38,634 nucleotides of DNA from Candidatus Desantisiibacteriota bacterium (GCA_016208205.1 JACQYP010000015.1:1-38634), one strand, 5' to 3'; counted from the first letter of the stretch, positions 8,157 to 18,948 are shown. The notes: generated from the sequence alone by a model not told the origin. Numbers and translations: made by a program.

Positions 8157-9491
8157 TCAATCCAGCAACTCTGCAGCAATCTCTGCCAGAGGAGACCTCT
8201 CCCCCTTAACAAGGGTTATATGCCCAAATATCTCTGTTCCCTTGAATCTTTCTATCAAATAGGTCAAGCCGTTACTACATGAATCAAGGTATGGATTATC
8301 AATCTGATAATGATCACCCGTAATAACTATTTTGGTACCGGTTCCTGCTCGAGTAATAATTGTTTTTATTTCATGCGGGGTCAGGTTCTGTGCCTCATCA
8401 ACAATGATAAATTGATTGGGAATGGATCTGCCTCGGATGTATGAAAGTGCCTCTAACTCAACTATTTGATCATCAATCAGGGATTCAAAGCTTATATTTG
8501 AGAATTGTTACTCATGTTGCAAGGAAAAAAGAAATGACAGGTTGTCGGATATGGGCTGCATCCTGGGCATAAGCTTTGCTTCTACATCACCGGGCAGAAA
8601 ACCAATATCCTTACCAACAGGAATGATTGGTCTGGTTATCAGGAGTTTTTGATATTGCTCATCCTTAATTACCTTTGTCAAACCTGCGGCAAGGGCAAGC
8701 AGGGTTTTTCCTGTCCCGGCAACACCAATTAATGTTACAAGCTGAAGACTATCGTCTAAAAGCATATCTATGGCAAATTGTTGTTCTTTATTGTGTGCTT
8801 TTATTCCCCAGAGAGAGGCAGCACCCCTGGCATGGACATTAGCTGATTTAAGGGGAAAGATTGTTTTTTCTTTAAGATTGTAGCGACCAATACCGGAATG
8901 AGATGGATTGAGTCTGTCAACAAGGGTAATATTTTGATTTGCCTCAAAAGAGTCGTCGTCTATTGATAGGAAGCCATCAGCATAGAATTTATTTATAGCC
9001 TCAGCATCTGTCTCCAAAACAAAGGTTCCTGTATAAAACTTGTCAACATCAACCTTATGCCGTTCATAATCCTGACAGGATAGACCAAGGGCATCTGCCT
9101 TTATTCTCATGGTAATATCTTTACTGACAAGGATCACCTGATTCTTTTTGATCTTTTTCAGATGGAGGGCTAAGGCTAATATCTGATTATCCACTTTTTG
9201 CGGATCCAATCCTGCTGGAAAGGCACTGGATGAAACAGAAGGCGGAATCTCTACCCGCAATACTCCGTTATTTTCCAGCTTTACCCCATCTAATAAGGAA
9301 TTTTCTCCTCTTAATTCATCCAGACTCCTGGAAACATGCCTGGAATTTCTGCCGATTTCATCAACCCGCTTCTTTTGATCATCTATCTCTTCTACTACAC
9401 ATAAAGGTACCACTACCTCATTGTCTGCAAAGACAAATAAAGAGTTTGGGTCATGGAGCAAGACATTGGTATCTAACACAAATGTTTTCAT
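8157..9491 (-). pseudogene. phoH: PIN-PhoH family ATPase interrupted by an in-frame TAA
   Basis: The frame encodes a YlaK/PhoH2-type protein: an N-terminal PIN nuclease domain (FVLDTNVLLHDP from residue 3, acidic VVEEIDD) and a PhoH ATPase/helicase domain. Walker A is GVAGTGKT. ATG 9491 follows AGAGG; the extension to 9608 is repeat-derived. A TAA at 8508-8510 ends the frame after 327 codons. The same frame continues for 116 more codons and holds [18 protein letters not shown] (Walker B) and the normal C-terminus, stopping at 8157. Full length would be 443 residues, the family norm. The stop separates Walker A from Walker B, so the short product should not hydrolyse ATP normally. The conservation after the stop suggests a recent nonsense mutation or a sequencing error; readthrough is possible but unproven. 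Confidence 0.88.
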
Positions 9492-9505
9492 GGTGCACCT
9501 CTCTT

Positions 9506-9545
9506 GGATCTCGAATCGCGAATTGCGAATCTCGGATCTGAAGAA
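9506..9545. repeat. Dispersed repeat R3 upstream of phoH
   Basis: Shares GAATTGCGAATCTCG and flanks with 1681-1735. It is placed just before the minus-strand start codon as at clpX, and translates in the ORF extension to the similar peptide EIRNSRFEIQ. Confidence 0.6.
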
Positions 9546-9629
9546 ATAGAACAGATTCGCAATGCTTTGTATAGTTATCAGTAACTGCTCATAAACATGG
9601 GGAGACATTTTGACTTCAGTCCAATAAGA

Positions 9630-9681
9630 GCCACAGATTACACTGATTTAAGATAAGAATTAATCCGTGAAATCAGTGGCT
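9630..9681. repeat. Palindromic repeat (CACTGATTT / AAATCAGTG)
   Basis: GCCAC and CACTGATTT on the left are matched by AAATCAGTGGC on the right. It lies between the divergent phoH and pyrG genes. Confidence 0.5.
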
Positions 9682-9741
9682 AAAAACGATAGACTGCTAA
9701 TTCCCCACAATTTTGAGTAATTACAGTTATCATATTACTAA

Positions 9742-11451
<1,710 letters not shown>

Positions 11452-11453
11452 GG

Positions 11454-11601
11454 AAGCGTTCAGTAATCAGCTGTCAGCAGTCAGCTAAGGCAAAGAAAAG
11501 CAAGATGCAAACCTGATTGCAAGTGTGCGTATCTATCTGCTGTCCAGGACAGGACAGTCTTTGGTTTTGGCTGACAGCTGAACACTGATAGCTGAACGCT
11601 T
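11454..11601. repeat. Long palindromic repeat R2, copy a
   Basis: The ends AAGCGTTCAG and CTGAACGCTT are perfect 10-bp complements. Inside, CAGCTGTCAGCAGTCAGC is echoed by GGCTGACAGCTG. A second element with the same ends lies at 13646-13791. Confidence 0.75.
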
Positions 11602-11624
11602 ATAATTTTTTGGGGGTATATAAA

Positions 11625-12032
11625 ATGGCAAAGGAGATAAACAGAGATGATATGCAAGAGCTTCTTGGAGTAATAAAAGACATCCTTGGACCAAGTGCAG
11701 AGACTCAAAAACAAGACATGGAATGGAAAAAAGAGATGGAAAGCCCGCAAATGGATGCTGATACTGCTGAGGAAAAGGTAGATAATGAAAGAAGATTCAC
11801 CAGATATGCAGCTAACAACAACTATTCTCGAGAAATAGAGCCTGAGACAACCAGCTCAAAATCCTTCTGGTCAGATATGGTAAATTTTCTCTGGATAGTG
11901 ATCATTGTTGGAGCTATTGGTTATGGATGTTGGTGGTTTTTTTCATCCGGCACAGCAGGCAAGATTATGAATGCTGCAAAACATCAAGGGGCAAAAGCAG
12001 TTAAAGCTACTACCGGGTGGGCACAAAAGTAG
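11625..12032 (+). CDS. Small single-span membrane protein of the TonB cluster
   Basis: The protein has 135 residues from ATG 11625, preceded by GGGGG nine bases upstream; the TTG at 11610 is less likely. The first 80 residues are charged and predicted cytoplasmic. One membrane helix follows (about 88-106, FLWIVIIVGAIGYGCWWFF), then a short basic, Ala/Lys-rich tail. I do not recognise the family. It precedes exbB by 136 bp with repeats in between, so an accessory role in the ExbBD-TonB complex is possible but rests on position only. Confidence 0.7.
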   Translation: MAKEINRDDMQELLGVIKDILGPSAETQKQDMEWKKEMESPQMDADTAEEKVDNERRFTRYAANNNYSREIEPETTSSKSFWSDMVNFLWIVIIVGAIGYGCWWFFSSGTAGKIMNAAKHQGAKAVKATTGWAQK

Positions 12033-12111
12033 CTGAAGCGTCTCGCTTCAGAAATACAGAATGCGGAAGTAAAAAATGTTTATAGTTTTTGAATTCCGCA
12101 TTCCGTATTTC
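12033..12111. repeat. Two hairpins upstream of exbB
   Basis: CTGAAGCG-TCT-CGCTTCAG (12033-12051) is a perfect 8-bp stem right after the stop codon. A second palindrome spans 12051-12111, with the 10-bp arms GAATGCGGAA and TTCCGCATTC. They may attenuate or process the transcript between the small gene and exbB. Confidence 0.6.
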
Positions 12112-12168
12112 AACCCTGATAACTGACTGAATAATTACTATAATTTTACTACAAGGAGATGAGTAAAA

Positions 12169-12795
12169 ATGACCGTAAATATCTTAGCTGTGCTTAGAGA
12201 AAGCTTTACCATGATGATTCTTTTAGTTTGTTCCATGGTTCTTCTTGCCTTTGTTATTGAACGATGGTGGTTTTATCACAAAATGCGTGTTGATAGCAAT
12301 AAGGTTATGGATACTATCCAGAGGTTTGTAAATGCAGGTAAGTTTATGGAGGCTGTAAGCTTTTGCGAAAATACCCATGGTGCTGTTCCGGCAGTAATGA
12401 AAACAGGGCTGGTAAACCGATACCTTCACAAACCTGATCTGGAAGAGCTTATGGTCAGTACTCGAATGGAACAAATGATCAAGATGGAACGGTTTCTTAA
12501 TATCCTTGGTACATTGGGAAATATTTCACCACTTATTGGATTATTCGGCACTGTAGTAGGTATTATCCGGGCATTTCATGATCTGGCTGCATCCGGATCC
12601 GGTGGTCCGGCTGTTGTGGCTGCCGGTATTTCAGAGGCATTGGTTGCTACTGCTGCCGGATTGATGGTTGCTATACCTGCGGTGGTGTTCTATAATTACT
12701 TCACAAAAGAGATGAAAACTATTGTTATGAATATGGATATATGCAGTCGAAAATTATTGGTTATGCTCACCGGTGGGCTTGAATCAGAGGGGTAA
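12169..12795 (+). CDS. exbB: ExbB/TolQ-family proton channel subunit
   Basis: This is the MotA/TolQ/ExbB family inner-membrane protein that with ExbD uses the proton gradient to energise TonB. It has 208 residues and three membrane spans: about 13-34, then 112-135 (LGNISPLIGLFGTVVGIIRAF) and 148-172 (ISEALVATAAGLMVAIPAVVF), which contain the family signature. AAGGAGATG precedes the ATG. It is followed after five bases by exbD. With two ExbD and TonB downstream, ExbB fits better than TolQ. Confidence 0.92.
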   Translation: MTVNILAVLRESFTMMILLVCSMVLLAFVIERWWFYHKMRVDSNKVMDTIQRFVNAGKFMEAVSFCENTHGAVPAVMKTGLVNRYLHKPDLEELMVSTRMEQMIKMERFLNILGTLGNISPLIGLFGTVVGIIRAFHDLAASGSGGPAVVAAGISEALVATAAGLMVAIPAVVFYNYFTKEMKTIVMNMDICSRKLLVMLTGGLESEG

Positions 12796-12800
12796 CATCC

Positions 12801-13217
12801 ATGAAAATATCCCCACATGAAACTGAATACATCTCTGCCCCAAATATCACTCCATTAGTAGATGTAAGCTTAATCTTAGTTATTATCTTTATGGTCACTG
12901 CCCCTATGCTCATGCAGGCAGGGATTCGTGTGCTTGAATCAAAGACAGGTGTAGCTGTTGGCAAACACGCTGCATCAGAAAATATCTGTATCAACCTGAA
13001 AGCATCAGGAGAGCTGACCCTGAACGGAAAAAGTGTTGGATGGAAGACCTTGCCTGGAGAATTACAAAAGGCATTAAGAAAAAGCAAGGACAAATTGGTT
13101 GCCATTACAGCTGAAGAAGAAACTATGGTAGATGATGTGGTCAGGCTTCTGGATATCTCCAGGCAAAATGGAGCAAGGAAATTAGCTATCATGAAAGACT
13201 CCAGGAGAAAAACATGA
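12801..13217 (+). CDS. exbD: ExbD-family protein, first of a tandem pair
   Basis: 138 residues with a short cytoplasmic N-terminus, one membrane helix carrying the proton-relay aspartate Asp21 (PLVDVSLILVIIFMV), and a periplasmic domain. It is the ExbD/TolR channel partner of ExbB. Its stop overlaps the next exbD start by four bases, so the two are translationally coupled. Confidence 0.92.
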   Translation: MKISPHETEYISAPNITPLVDVSLILVIIFMVTAPMLMQAGIRVLESKTGVAVGKHAASENICINLKASGELTLNGKSVGWKTLPGELQKALRKSKDKLVAITAEEETMVDDVVRLLDISRQNGARKLAIMKDSRRKT

Positions 13218-13636
13218 ATGACCCTATGGAATATATGAGTGATACAAAGGCAATTACCGGTATAAATATCGCACCATTGGTTGATGTATGTCTGGTAATG
13301 GTTATTATTTTTATGGTTACAGCACCGTTTTTTTCTCAGCCTATATTAGATGTAAAATTGCCTGAGGCTCATACGGCTGAGGGAGAAAAAAGGGAAAATA
13401 TTACGGTTACGATTACTGCTGATAAGCGGTTATCCGTAAATGAGACAGAAACAAACTGGAAGGGATTGCCTGTATTACTTGAGAAAAAGATTGCAATAAA
13501 TCGAGATAAGTTTATAATTATCAGGGTAGATAAAACAGCAAGCCATGGTGAAATGCTTCGTGCCATGGATATTGCCAAGATGTGTGGGGCAAGAAAGCTG
13601 ACTATTGCTACGCAGCAGAAGAAGAGCGGAGGTTAG
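13214..13636 (+). CDS. exbD: ExbD-family protein, second of a tandem pair
   Basis: 140 residues with the relay aspartate at Asp24 (PLVDVCLVMVIIFMV). It differs clearly from the first ExbD in the periplasmic part, so the two may form a mixed dimer in the ExbB pore. AGGAG lies just before ATG 13214; internal methionines 5 and 8 are less likely starts. Confidence 0.92.
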   Translation: MNDPMEYMSDTKAITGINIAPLVDVCLVMVIIFMVTAPFFSQPILDVKLPEAHTAEGEKRENITVTITADKRLSVNETETNWKGLPVLLEKKIAINRDKFIIIRVDKTASHGEMLRAMDIAKMCGARKLTIATQQKKSGG

Positions 13637-13645
13637 GATTTCTGG

Positions 13646-13791
13646 TAAGCGTTCAGGTATCAGCAATCGTAACCGTTCACGGTTGTCGGTTCACAGTTTT
13701 TTGTAGCCGTAAACCGATAACTGTAAACCGTGAACGGTTACCTGATTACCCTGTCTTTACCTGATTGCTGATACCTGCACCTGAACGCTTA
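13646..13791. repeat. Long palindromic repeat R2, copy b
   Basis: TAAGCGTTCAGGT (13646-13658) and ACCTGAACGCTTA (13779-13791) are perfect 13-bp complements. Inner arms (CGTAACCGTTCACGG with its complement, and GGTATCAGCAATC with GATTGCTGATACC) extend the pairing over most of the element. It separates exbD from tonB. Confidence 0.85.
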
Positions 13792-13810
13792 CACACACTG
13801 AGGGAAATAT

Positions 13811-15058
13811 ATGTTTTTTTTTGAACGACAGGTAAGTATATCCTTTATTATCTCTATTGCTGTCCATATTTGTCTGCTTGGGTTTATGTATCATACCCAT
13901 GTCCAATTATCCCAGGAAACTATAATTATCACTGATATAGAGTTGATTGAACCATTGCCGGAAGAGGAAGAGATTCTCTCTGCAAAGGAAGTAGCAAGGG
14001 TAATTCCATTCTGGAAGGCACCCCAACAGGCAACCGTTGAACTTCTGAAAAAAATAAAGCTTATCCCAACCGAACCGGCAAAAGTGGAAGAAAAAGAACA
14101 AAAAGCATTGGAAATAGAAAAATCAAAAATCCAGGCTCCATTAATAAAAGAAGAAGAAAAACCCATTGAGATAAAAGATGAGCTTAAGAGAAAAACATTA
14201 ACCGAATTATACGAAAAAACCGGAGAAAAAATTCCTGATATTATAGAGCTGCCAAAGAAAAAAATTACACTTGAGCAAAAGACTGCCCCAATTATTACAC
14301 AAGAGAAATCTATTCATTTAGAAGAGGTTGGTGAAAAACAGGTAGAGGTAAAAAGGGTAATAAGACCGGGAAAGCCTATGCTTGAAAGCTTTAAGCAAAT
14401 ACCGGAAGAAACCATTCGCCCTGAACAGTTGTTGGAAAAAAGCCGGCAGACTGTAGAAAAAAGGGTAATACCACTTCCAAGAATGCAGCAGGAAGAGGGT
14501 ATGGTAAATCTACATGAAAGACAGGAAACAAAACCTATTGGTATGGTAAAAAAGAAAAGGGTTATTGTTGTGCCTGCACAAAAAACATTTATGCCAAAAG
14601 AAGAGGAGCCGGAGAAAAAGGCAGAGATAGCTATTGAAAAAAAGCCGGTAAAAAAGCCGGAGGTATCTAAGCCTGTGGTTAAGCCGGCTGAGGTAGAAGA
14701 AGAACCAAAAGAGGCACAGAAGGTAGAGGATAAGCTTAAAAGCCTGAAAAAAGAGGGTGCCTCTACCATGACTATTATTGGTCCCCTATCCAAACGGCCC
14801 AAGATACGGGCTCCGCGTCCGGAATACCCTGCCTGGGCTGAGAAAAAAGGGATTGAGTCGCAGGTTGTTATCTATTTTACCGTTACCCCTGATGGCATGG
14901 TTAATCCTGATGCCTATGTTGAGCTGACATCCGGGTATGCTGGACTGGATCAATTAGCCATGCAGACATTAAAGGGATGGAGGTTTGCACCATTATCAAT
15001 GGATGCAGAGCAAAAAGACCAATGGGGGAAGGTAACATTCAAGTTTGTATTGCAGTAA
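13811..15058 (+). CDS. tonB: TonB-family energy transducer
   Basis: The 415-residue protein has an N-terminal membrane anchor (about 8-25), a long periplasm-spanning region rich in Glu, Lys and Pro (about 45-315, with repeated KKPEV/KPVVKP words), and a C-terminal TonB domain (about 330-415: PRPEYPAWAEKKGIESQVVIYFTVTPDG, then the YAGLDQLAMQTLKGWRF motif). It transfers ExbBD energy to outer-membrane receptors. The spacer is longer than in E. coli TonB. No receptor gene lies nearby, so its cargo is unknown. Confidence 0.9.
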   Translation: MFFFERQVSISFIISIAVHICLLGFMYHTHVQLSQETIIITDIELIEPLPEEEEILSAKEVARVIPFWKAPQQATVELLKKIKLIPTEPAKVEEKEQKALEIEKSKIQAPLIKEEEKPIEIKDELKRKTLTELYEKTGEKIPDIIELPKKKITLEQKTAPIITQEKSIHLEEVGEKQVEVKRVIRPGKPMLESFKQIPEETIRPEQLLEKSRQTVEKRVIPLPRMQQEEGMVNLHERQETKPIGMVKKKRVIVVPAQKTFMPKEEEPEKKAEIAIEKKPVKKPEVSKPVVKPAEVEEEPKEAQKVEDKLKSLKKEGASTMTIIGPLSKRPKIRAPRPEYPAWAEKKGIESQVVIYFTVTPDGMVNPDAYVELTSGYAGLDQLAMQTLKGWRFAPLSMDAEQKDQWGKVTFKFVLQ

Positions 15059-15074
15059 CAGATAAAACGGTAAG

Positions 15075-15137
15075 GTAATCGGTTATCAGTAATCAGGTTA
15101 TCAGGTAAATATTTACCGATTACTGATAACCGATTAC
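15075..15137. repeat. Perfect 20-bp inverted repeat
   Basis: GTAATCGGTTATCAGTAATC (15075-15094) is exactly complementary to 15118-15137, with a 23-base loop. It separates tonB from the receiver gene. No T-run follows in either direction. Confidence 0.85.
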
Positions 15138-15163
15138 TCTTGAACCCTATCATGGAGGATATT

Positions 15164-15526
15164 ATGCCTAAAAAGATTCTTGCAGTTGACGATGATATTG
15201 CTATTGTCGGGATGATCGAGTTTAAGCTAAAGGCAGCTGGGCTTGATGTTACTTGTGCCTTTAATGGTCAGGATGCCTTGAATAAGATATTAGAGGATAA
15301 ACCAGACCTGATTATTACTGATATCAATATGCCCCAAATGACAGGTATCGAACTTGTCAGGCAGCTGAAAAATTCTGCTCAGACAAGGGATATCCCTGTA
15401 ATTATCCTTACTGCCAGGGGTGAAGATGAACAAAAAGAAGAAGCAGAGCAAATTGGGGCAAATGTATTTGTAAATAAGCCCTTTTCCCCGAGCAAGCTTC
15501 TGGAAATAGTTCAGCAGATGAGCTGA
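15164..15526 (+). CDS. Single-domain response regulator (CheY-like)
   Basis: 120 residues forming only a receiver domain: acidic pocket Asp9-Asp11 (VDDDIA), phospho-acceptor Asp53 (LIITDINMP), the switch Thr in ILTARGED and Lys in VNKPFSP. The start at 15164 follows GGAGG by five bases; the ORF extension to 15140 lies inside the repeat. With no output domain, it probably relays phosphate or acts by protein contact. The CHASE2 kinase and the HD-GYP protein next to it are likely partners. Confidence 0.93.
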   Translation: MPKKILAVDDDIAIVGMIEFKLKAAGLDVTCAFNGQDALNKILEDKPDLIITDINMPQMTGIELVRQLKNSAQTRDIPVIILTARGEDEQKEEAEQIGANVFVNKPFSPSKLLEIVQQMS

Positions 15527-15534
15527 AGGCTGAA

Positions 15535-15579
15535 GGTAGAAGGCTGAAGGTTATTCCTAAAAGCCTTCAGCCTTCTACC
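15535..15579. repeat. Perfect 16-bp hairpin after the receiver gene
   Basis: GGTAGAAGGCTGAAGG (15535-15550) pairs exactly with 15564-15579 across 13 bases. It lies between the response regulator and HD-GYP genes and could partly terminate or stabilise the upstream message. No poly-T follows. Confidence 0.75.
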
Positions 15580-15602
15580 TAAATCACAACAGGTGAATAC
15601 TC

Positions 15603-16709
15603 ATGGATAACACCACAAATGACGAACTTTCTTTGATGACCCAAAAACTTCTCGAAACATACGAGGAGTTAACCCTTATCCATGACCTTGTCTCAAAGAT
15701 AGGGGGTATGCTTGATCTAACAAAGGTTTTTGATGAGATCATGGATGAAGCTGTAGCTATCTCTAAGGCTAAATGGGGTGGGATTCTCCTGATTGACGAA
15801 TCCAGTGGCAAATTAGAATTAAAGGCATCAAAGGGAGTCGATGAAACATCGCAAAAACTCATCGGGTATAGTTGTGAAAAAGGCTTGATTAACAAGGCAA
15901 TCAATGAGGCAAGGTCAATTATTGGTAAGGAGATGGATTCCTTTATCATGGTTGTCCCTCTTAAGCTCAAGGATAAACAGATTGGTGCTATCTGTCTGGG
16001 CGATAAAATAGATGGTGATTCATTTTATTCTACAGAGATGAAATTAGTAAAGACAATGAGCTTTATTGTTTCTTTTATCATTGAAAATGCAAGGTTATAT
16101 ACCAGTCTCCAACAACTGTTTTTTTCAGCTGTTGAGTCGCTTTCATTTGCTATTGATGAAAAAGATCCTTATACCCATGGGCATTCAAGACGAGTTACGC
16201 AATATTCCTTAGAAATAGCCTCCATGATTGGACTTACGGAAAAAGAAAAAATTATCCTCAAATTAGCTGCAGTGTTGCACGATGTAGGTAAGATTGGCAT
16301 TTCTGAAGCAATCCTTCATAAAAAAGGAAAATTAGATTATGAGGATTGGGAAGAGATAAAACAGCATCCCATGAAAGGGGTTCACATCCTTCAACCCATG
16401 GAAGAATCTCAAACGATAACAGCTCCTGTTGAAATCAGATTCGAAAATATACATGATATCATAGACGGGGTAAAGTATCACCACGAACGCTATGACGGTA
16501 CAGGCTATCCAGAACACCTTTGTGGTGAGAATATTCCCCTTATTCCTCGAATTATTGCTGTGGCTGATGCCTATGATGCCATGACCTCTGATCGTGCTTA
16601 CAGAAAAGGGATGAGTAATAGTGATGCCTGTATGGAACTTAAGGTTAATGCCGGATTACAGCATGACCCGAAGATAGTTGAGGTGTTTTTGAGGCTTAAG
16701 GGGATGTAA
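15603..16709 (+). CDS. GAF - HD-GYP cyclic-di-GMP phosphodiesterase
   Basis: 368 residues: a short coiled coil, a GAF sensor domain (about 25-165) and an HD-GYP domain (about 175-365). The HD pair is His226-Asp227 (HDVGKIG), followed by HHERYDGTGYP with His293-His294 and the GYP triplet at 301-303, so metal and substrate residues are intact. The family hydrolyses c-di-GMP, lowering its level and favouring motile over attached states. The receiver just upstream and the kinase downstream suggest one signalling group. Confidence 0.93.
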   Translation: MDNTTNDELSLMTQKLLETYEELTLIHDLVSKIGGMLDLTKVFDEIMDEAVAISKAKWGGILLIDESSGKLELKASKGVDETSQKLIGYSCEKGLINKAINEARSIIGKEMDSFIMVVPLKLKDKQIGAICLGDKIDGDSFYSTEMKLVKTMSFIVSFIIENARLYTSLQQLFFSAVESLSFAIDEKDPYTHGHSRRVTQYSLEIASMIGLTEKEKIILKLAAVLHDVGKIGISEAILHKKGKLDYEDWEEIKQHPMKGVHILQPMEESQTITAPVEIRFENIHDIIDGVKYHHERYDGTGYPEHLCGENIPLIPRIIAVADAYDAMTSDRAYRKGMSNSDACMELKVNAGLQHDPKIVEVFLRLKGM

Positions 16710-16710
16710 C

Positions 16711-16782
16711 TATTCAGGTTGTCAGGTTCAAGGGTTAAAAGAGCAAACCATCAACCGTGAACCTCTGAGAACCTCTGAACCC
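16711..16782. repeat. Dispersed repeat R1, copy c
   Basis: Carries GGTTGTCAGGTTCA and the R1 core GGTTAAAAGAGCAAACCATC, followed by complementary GTGAACC and GAACC words. Confidence 0.7.
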
Positions 16783-16944
16783 AGCAATTCTCATTATGAC
16801 AAAACTTGTGTAAGAAGGGGGATAAGGAGATGTGGGAGATGTGGAGATTATCAATACAATTTTATGCATTATAGGAAAAATATCCCCTTATCTCCATAAT
16901 CCCCATATCTCCTTTTCTTACACTTTTCCAAAATGAGAATTGCT
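16783..16944. repeat. 162-bp nested inverted repeat before the CHASE2 kinase
   Basis: The outer arms AGCAATTCTCATT (16783-16795) and its complement (16932-16944) are perfect over 13 bp. Inner arms GTGTAAGAA (16808-16816) and TTCTTACAC (16915-16923) continue with GATAAGGAGAT and its partners. The right arm supplies a spurious upstream ATG at 16933 for the kinase ORF. It looks like a small non-autonomous palindromic element. Confidence 0.75.
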
Positions 16945-16974
16945 GCTCTGAACCTGAGTTATAGGGTGAAAGAA

Positions 16975-18906
16975 ATGCAAGCTAAAAAGCGAAAATGTCC
17001 ATATCTATTAATTAGCCTTGTAGTAGGGATACTTGTCTCAATCCTTTATGGTAATGGCTGGTTGGACAGATTAGAATGGATAGTGTATGACCTGAAATTC
17101 CAGCTTCGAGGGAAAACAGCTGTAGACAAAAATATAGTTATTGTGGCTATTGATGAGCAAAGCCTGAAAGATATTGGAAGGTGGCCATGGAACAGAAGCT
17201 GCCATACCGAGTTGATCAATAAATTGTCCCGGGCAGGTGCCAGAACCATTGCTCTTGATGTGCTTCTGGCTGAACCAGAGCGTCGCCGCCCTGTTGACGA
17301 TAAAAAGCTGATTCAGGCAACAAAAGCATCAAGCCGTGTTGTTTATCTGGTTGCTTGTAATTTTATTGATAAAAAACCCGAATGGCTGAAACCATTTCCA
17401 AAATTGGCACAAGCAGCCGCAAGGCTTGGCCATGGCGAGTTAGAGTCTCCAACAGATGGGGTTATGCGTCGAGTAAGAATGGCTCGGGAGATTAAAGGGG
17501 AAAGGTTTTATGCCTTTGGGCTGGAAATAGTGCGTAACTATTTGGGCATAGGAAAAATAGTTGAATTGGAATCCTCCTTTGCCCTGGGAAATTTAAGACT
17601 TCCAAAGCGGCCAATGTACATAAACTTTGTTGGTTCAAGATATGAACAAATATCCTATTCTCGGGTATTATCCGGCAAATTTCCTTCTAATTATTTTAAG
17701 GGCAAAATTGTTCTGGTTGGTGCCACGGCTAAAGGAATGATGGATGAAAAGCTGACACCGTTTTCAAAAGGTATCCCTACAACCTCTGGGATAGAGATTC
17801 ACGCTAATATTGTTCAAACCATTTTAGAGGAAAGCTATATCACCTTATTAAATAAATTCGGCATTATCGTCTTAATCCTTTTGTTATCTCTATGCACCGC
17901 AATACTTATTCAAGGGCTAACAAGGATCAGGAATGAAATAATGGCTATAACCTTAATGATAGCAAACATTGCTATTGTCTGTTTTTTAGCCTTTTATTAT
18001 CTTCACCTTCATCTTCCATTCATCCCTTTTGCTATGGTAATGCTGCTGGTGACTATAAGTATTATCTTCTGGAAAATATTTTTAGTTGAAAGAAAACTAA
18101 TCGAAAAGATCTTGGAGTTTTTTAATGTTGTCCAGAAAAAAGAAGATATGGCAGAACAGGTAGAGGCTATTGCCGAGTTTACCGAAAGGTTAAAAGAGTT
18201 GGATCAATTGAAATCAGATTTAATGTCCATGGTAGCACATGATTTCCGAACCCCTCTTACTGTGATTAAGGGATATACAGCCTTGATGATAGATGGAGAT
18301 ACAGGAACTATTAATGAAACCCAACAAGAGTTTTTGAAAACAATTGACGAGAGTGCAGATAGGCTGTTAAACTTGATTAATGATTTTCTTGATGTGACTA
18401 AGATAGAATCAGGCAGTATCGAGATTAAATATATAGAATTTGACCTAAGAGAATTGATTGTTTCTGTGGTTAAGGAATTTAATGAAATATCTCGAAAAAA
18501 GAATATCTCTTTGCAGATTACAGATAACAGATTACAAGATAGATTGCTTCAGATAGAGGCAGATAAAGACCGAATACGACAGGTATTAGATAATTTAATA
18601 AGTAATGCCGTTAAATATACTCCGGAAAATGGACATGTATTCATAGAAGCAGGGGAAGCAGAAAACAAAAATATCTGCATAAGCATTCGTGATACAGGGA
18701 TAGGTATTCCTGTAGAGGAACAGAAAAAGGTGTTTGATAAATTCTTCAGGACAAATATAGGCCAGCAATTTTCATCAGGCACAGGTCTTGGATTATCAAT
18801 TGTTAAAAATATTATCGACAAGCATAATGGCTCAATCAGCGTTGAAAGCGAATTGGGTAAGGGGAGTAAGTTTACTTTATGTTTGCCAAGAGAAAAGGTT
18901 TCTTAA
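16975..18906 (+). CDS. CHASE2-domain sensor histidine kinase
   Basis: 643 residues from ATG 16975; the longer ORF from 16933 starts inside a repeat. One N-terminal membrane span (about 11-30) is followed by an extracytoplasmic CHASE2 sensor domain (about 35-285). Three spans lie near 295-375, then a linker, the HisKA domain with His422 (MVAHDFRTPL) and the HATPase domain. The N box is LISNAVKYTP, and the G boxes are DTGIGIP and GTGLGLSIV. The CHASE2 ligand is unknown. The orphan receiver at 15164 is the best phosphate acceptor nearby. Confidence 0.93.
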   Translation: MQAKKRKCPYLLISLVVGILVSILYGNGWLDRLEWIVYDLKFQLRGKTAVDKNIVIVAIDEQSLKDIGRWPWNRSCHTELINKLSRAGARTIALDVLLAEPERRRPVDDKKLIQATKASSRVVYLVACNFIDKKPEWLKPFPKLAQAAARLGHGELESPTDGVMRRVRMAREIKGERFYAFGLEIVRNYLGIGKIVELESSFALGNLRLPKRPMYINFVGSRYEQISYSRVLSGKFPSNYFKGKIVLVGATAKGMMDEKLTPFSKGIPTTSGIEIHANIVQTILEESYITLLNKFGIIVLILLLSLCTAILIQGLTRIRNEIMAITLMIANIAIVCFLAFYYLHLHLPFIPFAMVMLLVTISIIFWKIFLVERKLIEKILEFFNVVQKKEDMAEQVEAIAEFTERLKELDQLKSDLMSMVAHDFRTPLTVIKGYTALMIDGDTGTINETQQEFLKTIDESADRLLNLINDFLDVTKIESGSIEIKYIEFDLRELIVSVVKEFNEISRKKNISLQITDNRLQDRLLQIEADKDRIRQVLDNLISNAVKYTPENGHVFIEAGEAENKNICISIRDTGIGIPVEEQKKVFDKFFRTNIGQQFSSGTGLGLSIVKNIIDKHNGSISVESELGKGSKFTLCLPREKVS

Positions 18907-18948
18907 GCAGTTTACTTGCTGCTGCTTTAGCTACGGGTGAACGGAAAA

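Noticed and set aside
8508..8510. Selenocysteine or pyrrolysine recoding in phoH
   Set aside because: The codon is TAA, not TGA or TAG.
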